NCBI RefSeq assembly: GCF_903819335.1
Contig: NZ_CAIJDE010000040.1
Location: 1 to 64,000 of the forward strand
From: Flavobacterium panici
Lineage (GTDB): Bacteria > Bacteroidota > Bacteroidia > Flavobacteriales > Flavobacteriaceae
Length of the DNA: 64,000 nucleotides
Direction of reading: 5' to 3'
Shown in pieces: positions 57,698 to 64,000 of the stretch. Both the position numbers and the translations under genes were made by a program. The notes beneath the pieces are model-generated. The model did not search any database. It worked only from the letters and a program-made list of their open reading frames with translations, and was not told the DNA's origin. Position 1 is the first letter of the stretch; each line of letters opens with the position of its first letter.

Positions 57698-57763
57698 AAA
57701 ACTACAGCGGATAATCCCAAATATTTTGAAAAAGGAAACCAATATTCCAAGAGTAAAAGCTGT

Positions 57764-59752
57764 TTAATTTTTCTTTTTAATGATGAGGTGTCTCAGATCA
57801 CGGCTTTCGGAAATACGGTCCATTTCAGATTCAGAAAGTTCATGGATATCCTCTCTGATCAGGTTATAATTCCTGTTTACCTGCGCATTGTCCAGGATAC
57901 GAATCGGCTCGATTTCCCTGTAGTTGTTTGTTTCCTGCTGCAGTGCATTATGATCATTTAAAACCTCGCAGTGGAATGTCTTAAGGTCAATTTTACAGTC
58001 CGGATTATCGGCAGTCATACCCACAAATTCACCTGAACTTAATGACGCTATTTTTGAGGCCGGGACTGCGTATTCCAATTGTCTGGAACGGCTTATCGAG
58101 GTATCGGAGCTATTGATGGAAAGACTTTCACGTTCCTGCATTATTTTTCCAAAACGCTCGGAGAGCTGTTTTGCGGTATCGCCGGTCACCTGTCCTGAAA
58201 CAATATTTCCGGTAATGTTCATAATCACATCTGCCTGCTCACGGCCGTAATCTTTTTTGAGCTGGCTGAGGTCCTGTATACCTAAAGTTGTACTAACTTT
58301 ATTGCTTCGGGCAGTGGCAATAAGACTGTCGATATTATTGAGATAAACTGTCGGGAACTCGTCAAAAATAAGGCTGCTTTTAAGTTTATCTTTACGGTTT
58401 GCCAGTTTTATCAGTCTGCTGATATAGAGCGACAGCACCGCTCCGTAGGTTTGGATTTTCTGCGGGTTATTTCCCATGCAGACAATTTTAGGGGCATCAG
58501 GATTATTGATGTCAAGAGTGAAATCATTTCCGGAAAGTACGTAGTAAAGCTGGGGGGAAGAGAGCCTTGCCATTGAAATTTTAGCAGATGCTATCTGCCC
58601 CTCTAACTGCTCTGATGCATTATTTAAAAATGCACTGACAAATGGATTGATCAGCACCTCAATCTCTTTTTCAGAACGCAGTAAAGTAAAAAGAATTTTA
58701 TAATCCAGCTGCATGAGTTCAATTACATGGGGCAGGGTGCAGAATTCACCGTCATTGAATTTTCTGAGATACCAGATCACTGCGGTGAGGAAATTAATAG
58801 GGGACTCAACGAAAAAGTCGCCCTGCTTTTTAATCCATTCGCGGTTAAGTCCCAAGAGAATTGTCCGGGCAGATTCAGCGGCATCGGTAATGTCTGTCAT
58901 GGAAGCGGGGTCGAGCGGATTACACCTGTGGGTGCGGGTTAGATCGTCAAAATTAATGACATAAAATGCCGGCATAACTTTATACAAATGTCTGTATTTT
59001 AAGTAGGTATTGTATACGATTTTGGTCAGGTCATCAAACTTAAAATCATAAACAAACATACTAAAGCCTTTGGCAATATGCTGGGTAATGATATGACGTA
59101 TAACAAAATAAGATTTCCCGGATCCTGGTGACCCGCAGACCAGAATTCCCCTGAAAGGATTTATGATATTAATCCAGTTTTTTCGGATTTTATCACGCAA
59201 ATAATACCGGGCTGGAAGATTAACGGAATACTCATTCTCAAGAAGTCTTTCCTCCTGAGGAAAAGTTTCATTTTCCTTGTTGAAAATATCACGAGAGTTT
59301 AAACTTCTCCTTATAATTCTTGTCAATAATGTGCCTGCAGTAATGATAAAAAGCAAGCCCAAAGATGTTGTTACTACATAGAGCAGAAAAACAATTTTTA
59401 TATTATACTGGACCTGCAAAATAAACCAGCTTGCAAAATAAAAAAGCATTCCTGCAATGAGAAAAATCAGAGCTGTTTTCAGTTTCAGCTTTTCGTCTTT
59501 TCGTCCTTTTGCACCCAGAAGAGATATAAAAACAAATAGGAGCGCGAGCAGTTTGGATTGGTGAAAAAAACTGAATAATCCCGCTTTATAAATATTTTCA
59601 AGAATTTTGTCGCTGAATTGTGACACAAGACCAATCTGCCTGAAAACCTGATAGCCGTAATAATAAAAATGTATTCCTAAAAGTATGATGCTGATAAGGC
59701 GTGTCATGTCTAAAATTTTTCTCAGTGCCTGTTCATTTTCCCCTGTGTTCAT
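57764..59752 (-). CDS. mobC: MobC: VirD4/TraG-type coupling protein
   Basis: A 662-residue inner-membrane ATPase that links the relaxase-DNA complex to a secretion channel. Four N-terminal membrane helices (about residues 18-36, 67-80, 93-112, 120-140) precede the ATPase: Walker A G-S-P-G-S-G-K-S (207-214), Walker B L-I-F-D-E-F-P-T, and I-Q-D-L-S-Q-L-K-K. It starts 19 nt after the relaxase gene. The element has the coupling protein but no channel genes in this window. Confidence 0.9.
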   Translation of the reverse strand: MNTGENEQALRKILDMTRLISIILLGIHFYYYGYQVFRQIGLVSQFSDKILENIYKAGLFSFFHQSKLLALLFVFISLLGAKGRKDEKLKLKTALIFLIAGMLFYFASWFILQVQYNIKIVFLLYVVTTSLGLLFIITAGTLLTRIIRRSLNSRDIFNKENETFPQEERLLENEYSVNLPARYYLRDKIRKNWINIINPFRGILVCGSPGSGKSYFVIRHIITQHIAKGFSMFVYDFKFDDLTKIVYNTYLKYRHLYKVMPAFYVINFDDLTRTHRCNPLDPASMTDITDAAESARTILLGLNREWIKKQGDFFVESPINFLTAVIWYLRKFNDGEFCTLPHVIELMQLDYKILFTLLRSEKEIEVLINPFVSAFLNNASEQLEGQIASAKISMARLSSPQLYYVLSGNDFTLDINNPDAPKIVCMGNNPQKIQTYGAVLSLYISRLIKLANRKDKLKSSLIFDEFPTVYLNNIDSLIATARSNKVSTTLGIQDLSQLKKDYGREQADVIMNITGNIVSGQVTGDTAKQLSERFGKIMQERESLSINSSDTSISRSRQLEYAVPASKIASLSSGEFVGMTADNPDCKIDLKTFHCEVLNDHNALQQETNNYREIEPIRILDNAQVNRNYNLIREDIHELSESEMDRISESRDLRHLIIKKKN

Positions 59753-59771
59753 AACTGTAAATTTTAAATGA

Positions 59772-61037
59772 TTAATTATTAGAGAGTCCTTTTCTTTTTC
59801 TGTTTTTCTTTTTTCTTTTGAATTCTTTCGGGATATGTCCGGAGTAAAATTCTTTTTCAGTGAGTATGTGTATGAGCTCCTGCAGACCAGTTCCAGAAAT
59901 TTTCTTTGAGTCGAGTATTTCCTGTATTTCCAAAAGTGTTTTTATTTCGGGAGAAAGCTGCCTGTTTTTAATTTCATTTTCTGAAACACTGCAATTCTTG
60001 GAGATTGCTGCGGCAGAGAATTCTTTTCCAAGCTCACTTCCGTTACAAACATGTTTTGTAATATGGTCAACATAGGTAAGTCCATATAATAACCCGTCTG
60101 AAGAAAGTCGTTTTACCATAGAGATACCCATCTTATCCAATTCAGATTCCAGCTGGGACAGCGTAGCTTTATTATCCTGGAAAACGTTCCTGATGACATT
60201 TTTAATACGAGTACCGGGGCTGGAATTTTTTAGTTTATTTTCTACAAACTTTTTGTCCAGAAATTTAAGCGTCGGCTTGTTGTAAAAATCACTTGCTTTT
60301 ATCGGCACTCCAGTATATTTTCCATCGCTGCCCACTATGCGATAAATAAGGCCTCCAGCTTTAAATGTCCTCGATTTTTCCGAACCTCGACTAGCAGAAA
60401 CATTATAAAGATTAAGCACCGCATTGAGCTGTGCAAGACTTTTAAACTGATAATTGTCCAGTACAAAATCCAGCACTCTTGAAACAGCTTTTTTGGACTG
60501 TATTTTGCCATACTGCACACTGGTTGTATCAATTTGTTTCAGCTCATTGTAAATTTCTTTTTCCCTGCCTTGTGCTTTTACAAGATTAAAGTCGTTCTCT
60601 ATCTTAATCCGCGCTGCTTCAGACTGATTTCTGCCGATATTCTGCATATCAATCCTTTTACCGTCCGGTTTCACTTTTATTGAAACTATATGAATGTGCG
60701 GATGTGCGGCATCGAAATGCTGATATACTAAATAGGGCTGCTGGCCAAATCCGATTTCAGACATATAATTTTGGGCAATATTTATTAATTTTTCAGCGTT
60801 CAGGTCTTTTTCCGAAGGATGAAAATTGAGTGAAATATGCACACTTCCGCGTTTCACATTTTCGTTTAATTCAAGCTGATTTACCAGTTGATTTATTTTA
60901 AATGCCGAGGTCATCTTATCATGATCTGCAGGATAATTTTCAGCGCCGATACATTTTGCTGCACCTTCAGAAACCTTACTTTCATTGTAATGAAAAACGC
61001 GGCGGACTGACTGTCCTGTTTTTATTACGGCAACCAT
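59772..61037 (-). CDS. mobB: MobB relaxase
   Basis: A 421-residue DNA-nicking transesterase of the MOBP-like Bacteroidota group. The metal-binding motif H107-F-D-A-A-H-P-H-I-H-I-V carries the three His (112, 114, 116). V-H-I-S-L (H67) is the second motif, and Y17 in F-H-Y-N-E-S is a likely catalytic Tyr. The last 200 residues are helical and basic, ending in a Lys/Arg tail (K-R-K-K-K-N-R-K-R-K). It nicks at oriT, attaches to DNA, and leads the transferred strand. Overlaps the MobA gene by 13 nt. Confidence 0.9.
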   Translation of the reverse strand: MVAVIKTGQSVRRVFHYNESKVSEGAAKCIGAENYPADHDKMTSAFKINQLVNQLELNENVKRGSVHISLNFHPSEKDLNAEKLINIAQNYMSEIGFGQQPYLVYQHFDAAHPHIHIVSIKVKPDGKRIDMQNIGRNQSEAARIKIENDFNLVKAQGREKEIYNELKQIDTTSVQYGKIQSKKAVSRVLDFVLDNYQFKSLAQLNAVLNLYNVSASRGSEKSRTFKAGGLIYRIVGSDGKYTGVPIKASDFYNKPTLKFLDKKFVENKLKNSSPGTRIKNVIRNVFQDNKATLSQLESELDKMGISMVKRLSSDGLLYGLTYVDHITKHVCNGSELGKEFSAAAISKNCSVSENEIKNRQLSPEIKTLLEIQEILDSKKISGTGLQELIHILTEKEFYSGHIPKEFKRKKKNRKRKGLSNN

Positions 61038-61414
61038 TTTTCAATGAGTTTAAGCATAGAAAATTTTATGGATTCAATGGATTCAAACAGCTTGTTTTTA
61101 TCTTCCTGAGATGATAAAATCCATTTCTGGAATTCAGAAATCTGATGGAGCGAATGCAGTTTTTTTACTGCCTGATTATAATTATTTCCAATAGCATTCA
61201 GCTCTGTTCTGAGCTTTGAGATTTCTAAAAGAAGATCGTCCACGGACTGATTGCGGTACTTTAAAACAACAGGTTTTCCAATCAGATTTTTCCGGGCGTA
61301 ATCACTTAGTTTTGGACAGAGTGATTTCTCAAATCCATTGTGTAAAAGTTTCATTTCATCGGGTGTCAGACGCAGATGAATCCATCTGGTCCGATTGGTG
61401 TTTTTCTCTTTCAT
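61025..61414 (-). CDS. mobA: MobA ribbon-helix-helix accessory protein
   Basis: A 129-residue protein. N-terminal residues (T-R-W-I-H-L-R-L-T-P-D-E-M, then L-S-D-Y-A-R-K-N-L-I-G-K) form a ribbon-helix-helix DNA-binding domain as in MobC/MobA accessory factors; a coiled C-terminal helix follows (about 75-110). It should bind oriT near the nick site to load MobB. First gene of mobA-mobB-mobC, just downstream of the candidate oriT hairpin. Confidence 0.85.
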   Translation of the reverse strand: MKEKNTNRTRWIHLRLTPDEMKLLHNGFEKSLCPKLSDYARKNLIGKPVVLKYRNQSVDDLLLEISKLRTELNAIGNNYNQAVKKLHSLHQISEFQKWILSSQEDKNKLFESIESIKFSMLKLIEKWLP

Positions 61415-61489
61415 TTTGTATCCTTTTCATTTCTAACACAGTTTTAAGTCTTCAAAAGTCTCTGCCAGCGAGTTCCGAGCGAATAGGCA

Positions 61490-61525
61490 GCCAGATATCG
61501 GTTGTGATACAACCGGACATCTGGC
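61490..61525. other. oriT candidate hairpin
   Basis: GCCAGATaTCGGTTGT and its near-complement ACAACCGGAcATCTGGC flank a 3-nt GAT loop; one mismatch and one extra base. It lies 76 nt upstream of mobA in a 337-nt gap with no gene. Position next to the mob operon and the strong inverted repeat are typical of oriT. The remaining gap also has A runs (61533-61540). The nick site is not identified. Confidence 0.55.
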
Positions 61526-61751
61526 CGACTGCAAAAAAAACAGCAGTCTTTCAGCTTTCAGGAAAATTTTCAGAACGTTTAAAGTATAAAGCCAGTTTTA
61601 AGTTCTATTAAATTTCTAAAAACTTGTAAACCTAAACGAAGTTACCTAACAAGTTTGGAATAAGTCGATGATGAGTATATTATACTTATCAAACTCTTAA
61701 GGTGTATTTCTATCTTTATACTATTGATTATTAATTTAAAACGATGAAATT

Positions 61752-62036
61752 ATGAGTGAGAAAAATGTGGCTGCTAAGGTTTTTGATACGATTATGAGTA
61801 TCCCTGGCATGAATGAAATGGTGAGAGTGGATTTGAAGATTTCACGTAAAAATGTATTATTATTGAGTCATTTAATTGAGAAGGGACTGTTGCTTGAAAA
61901 TGATAAATCAAGCCTTCTTGGGAACATCACGGCAGATGGATTAGAAGAACTTAAAAATTTGTCGCAAGAGTGTCTACAGAAAGCTGGTCTTGTGGAACTC
62001 AATGATAAACTTTTGAGTTTCAGCCAGTCTAGATGA
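61752..62036 (+). CDS. small hypothetical protein
   Basis: A 94-residue helical protein: M-S-E-K-N-V-A-A-K-V-F-D-T-I-M, P-G-M-N-E-M-V-R-V-D-L-K-I-S-R-K, ending S-F-S-Q-S-R. It is probably an element gene of a type I have seen in Bacteroidota but without a known role. It is divergent from the mob operon across the oriT gap and has its own terminator. Confidence 0.65.
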   Translation: MSEKNVAAKVFDTIMSIPGMNEMVRVDLKISRKNVLLLSHLIEKGLLLENDKSSLLGNITADGLEELKNLSQECLQKAGLVELNDKLLSFSQSR

Positions 62037-62061
62037 TGATAGTTTAAGTGATAAAAAGTTG

Positions 62062-62103
62062 AAAATGCTTTATGAATGTTGTGCATTTATAAAGCATTTT
62101 TTT
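62062..62103 (+). terminator. rho-independent terminator
   Basis: AAAATGCTTTAT and ATAAAGCATTTT are separated by a 15-nt loop and followed by T residues, 26 nt after the stop at 62036. Confidence 0.75.
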
Positions 62104-62247
62104 ATAAAAATGTTTCTGAACTAAAATTGCCTGTTTTGGAAACTTATTGGCTTGATTTTGAAACGTTCTGTGTGAAAATTCTGAATTACTTTTGTATTGT
62201 TAATTTCTTCTGATTTAACGCGAATGTATAAAAATAAGAAATGAATC

Positions 62248-63762
62248 ATGAACTTAAATTTTAATAAAAAAAGTGTTTTTGTACAAATAGTATGTTTACT
62301 ATTTATCTTGCTATTTGTTTATGCAGCTGTAAGTAAATTATTGGATTTTGAAAATTTTACTGTGCAACTGGCCCAGTCTCCGCTGCTCAGCGCGCATGCC
62401 TCATGGGTATCCATATTTGTTCCGGCAGCAGAACTCTTTACCGTTTTATTGCTGTTAATTCCCAGACACAGGATCAAGGGATTGTATTGCTGCCTTAATC
62501 TAATGATTATGTTTACCGTATACATATTTATTGTACTGCATTACAGTTCGTTTGTTCCCTGCTCGTGCGGAGGCGTACTGGCCAAAATGAGCTGGAATGC
62601 CCACCTGCTTTTCAATATCCTGTTTGTTGTCTTGGCCATCCTGGCAATAGCGTGGAAAAACTGCCATAGAAAAAGCAAGGCTTTTGCAGAATATGTATAT
62701 GAGATGAAATGGATTGGAGGCAGTTTTTGTTTCAGTGTACTGACTGTTTTGCTGTTGTTCCTTTCTTCTGAAAAGATTATGCATAATGACAATCCCTTTA
62801 TCAGGCGTTATCCCATACACCCTGCAGAATTCATTTACGATGTGGATTTAAAGTTCAATTCCTATTATTTTTCAGGCTCGACCGGCAGTACGATTTATCT
62901 GGGCAATTTTACTTCTCCATCCCGCATATTGGCAATCAATGAAAATAATAAGAAAGAGAAAATTTTCAATATAACTTTTGATCCTAAAGACATTCCATTC
63001 AGGGCAGTCACAATTGCTGTTCGCGATTCCACCTTTTATTTGTCCGATGGAAGTGTTCCGGCCGTCTTCAGCGGCAGGATCAAAGACTGGAAAATAACAA
63101 ATGAGTTCAAGGGAGTTCCTTATTTTACAAAAGTTGTTCCTCTGGATAGCAAGAGCATCGTATTTAGATCCAACAACGCAAAAAATTCGGCGAATGTACT
63201 GGGTATTTTTGATGCTGAATCCAATACTAAAATACAGTACAAAAGAAACTTATTGCAAGGGCAGATTGACGGGATTTTTGATACTGACGGATCACTATTA
63301 TACAGTTCAGAACAAAAGAAAATTATTTATCTCTATTTATACAGAAATGAATTTATAGTTGCAGACCGAAACGGTGACCTTTCCTACAGAGGCCATACTA
63401 TCGATACCATTAAACACGTCAAGATAAAAGTTGCCTCCATAAAAAATGATATGGAAAGGATGATTTCATCTCCTTCCTATCCGGTGAATGCAAAGGCTGC
63501 AGTCTGCAGCAATCTGCTGTTTGTGAATTCCAAAATAAAGGGCAGATTTGAAAACAGCAGGCTTTGGGAGCAATCTTATATTATTGATGTCTATGACATA
63601 AAAAAGAATATTTACCTATTGAGTTTTCCTGTTTACCATACAGGAAAAGAAAAGCTGAGTGGATTTTTGGTTACACCGACAAATTTGTATGCCCTTATCG
63701 GGAACCGCATCTCAGTGTATAAATTAAATGAGGCAATCAAGAAGGAAATGCAGCCTAAGTAA
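62248..63762 (+). CDS. MauE/DoxX-like membrane protein with propeller-like C-terminal domain
   Basis: A 504-residue protein. About residues 10-150 hold four membrane helices of the MauE/DoxX type, with Y-A-A-V-S-K-L-L-D-F and P-C-S-C-G-G-V (residues about 107-113; two Cys in the loop before helix 4). MauE-like proteins take part in thiol/disulfide or oxidant handling in the envelope. After a fifth helix (about 160-175) about 320 residues of beta-rich sequence without clear repeats (F-S-G-S-T-G-S-T-I-Y-L-G, F-Y-L-S-D-G-S-V-P) resemble a periplasmic beta-propeller. Confidence 0.75.
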   Translation: MNLNFNKKSVFVQIVCLLFILLFVYAAVSKLLDFENFTVQLAQSPLLSAHASWVSIFVPAAELFTVLLLLIPRHRIKGLYCCLNLMIMFTVYIFIVLHYSSFVPCSCGGVLAKMSWNAHLLFNILFVVLAILAIAWKNCHRKSKAFAEYVYEMKWIGGSFCFSVLTVLLLFLSSEKIMHNDNPFIRRYPIHPAEFIYDVDLKFNSYYFSGSTGSTIYLGNFTSPSRILAINENNKKEKIFNITFDPKDIPFRAVTIAVRDSTFYLSDGSVPAVFSGRIKDWKITNEFKGVPYFTKVVPLDSKSIVFRSNNAKNSANVLGIFDAESNTKIQYKRNLLQGQIDGIFDTDGSLLYSSEQKKIIYLYLYRNEFIVADRNGDLSYRGHTIDTIKHVKIKVASIKNDMERMISSPSYPVNAKAAVCSNLLFVNSKIKGRFENSRLWEQSYIIDVYDIKKNIYLLSFPVYHTGKEKLSGFLVTPTNLYALIGNRISVYKLNEAIKKEMQPK

Positions 63763-63861
63763 AGGCTATATTAAATTGTAAAATATACCGGCCGGTGTCA
63801 GGAGCAAGATCGAAAACCTGTAGAAAAAAGTAGATCAAATTATAATTTAAAAATTTATATC

Positions 63862-64000
63862 ATGAAGACTTTATTTTTAAAAAACATGCTGCCAGCAGGT
63901 GTAATCGCCTTGGCTGTATCTGGAGCATTTTTCACAACTTCCATGCAGAATGCACCAAAAAACAATGCCGGATTGAGGTTTGGCTATAATGCCATTGCCG
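63862..64000 (+). CDS. DUF6520 family protein, cut by the window edge
   Basis: The first 46 codons begin M-K-T-L-F-L-K-N-M-L-P-A-G-V, continue through a hydrophobic stretch (V-I-A-L-A-V-S-G-A-F-F) and then M-Q-N-A-P-K-N-N-A. This matches the N-terminus of DUF6520 proteins, small exported proteins usually found next to MauE/DoxX-like genes in Bacteroidota, as here. The rest lies outside the window. Confidence 0.7.
   Translation, partial: MKTLFLKNMLPAGVIALAVSGAFFTTSMQNAPKNNAGLRFGYNAIA

Overview
The window comes from a Flavobacterium-like member of the Bacteroidota. The evidence is the strong A+T bias of the first 29.5 kb, start codons with no Shine-Dalgarno sequence but TAnnTTTG-type -7 boxes, flavobacterial intergenic palindromes, and typical family members (PASTA protein next to RluD, DUF421, ThuA, DUF1398, DUF6520). 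No rRNA, tRNA or CRISPR array was seen. All functional calls come from reading motifs and family patterns; no database search was possible.

Region 1 (1-5.7 kb) is an accessory stretch of small, mostly minus-strand genes: tiny membrane proteins, hypothetical proteins and a lipoprotein gene split by a -1 frameshift at a TTTAAAA heptamer. It also has an XRE regulator with its own operator-like palindrome, an MltR/HEPN-like protein, a DUF4287 protein and a cyclic-phosphate-type receiver protein.

Region 2 (5.7-29.5 kb) is ordinary chromosome: M14 carboxypeptidase, DEAD-box helicase with a DbpA-type RNA-binding tail, PhnA, coaD, a DUF421 protein, ddl, PASTA protein plus RluD-type pseudouridine synthase, a ModF-like double ABC protein, sulfurtransferase, ThuA protein, alpha/beta hydrolase, MscS channel, thioesterase, an ECF sigma factor with its DGPF/YciI and AhpD-like partners, a saccharopine-dehydrogenase-like protein, a Na+/H+ antiporter and dnaK. 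Gaps carry several families of inverted repeats and one probable structured element.

Region 3 (about 29.57 kb to beyond the right edge) is an integrative element lying directly downstream of the dnaK terminator. Its left end carries an excisionase-like HTH gene, a tyrosine recombinase and a membrane protein, all overlapping by ATGA, followed by a second HTH gene. Next comes a dense putative defence island (32.8-47.6 kb): a Shedu SduA nuclease, an uncharacterised 604-residue protein ending in a PD-(D/E)XK domain, a DUF4365 nuclease with a helical-repeat tail, a 1419-residue nuclease-NACHT (Avs/STAND-like) protein, a three-gene operon (membrane coiled-coil, HD phosphohydrolase-like, AbiU2/HEPN-like) and another PD-(D/E)XK protein. 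The element backbone follows (47.6-61.5 kb): SRAP protein, a short DnaE-type polymerase next to a DinB-type polymerase (a mobile translesion cassette), RadC-like protein, PcfJ, PcfK, SSB, a DUF1810 protein, and MobC (TraG/VirD4-like coupling protein), MobB relaxase and MobA, with a strong hairpin upstream that may belong to oriT. No type IV secretion channel genes are visible, so within this window the element looks mobilizable rather than self-conjugative. The right edge holds a MauE/DoxX-like protein with a propeller-like tail and the start of a DUF6520 gene.

The best candidate for an undescribed system is the membrane/HD/HEPN operon at 43363-45800. The 604-residue protein at 34740-36554 and the adjacent STAND plus DUF4365 pair come next.
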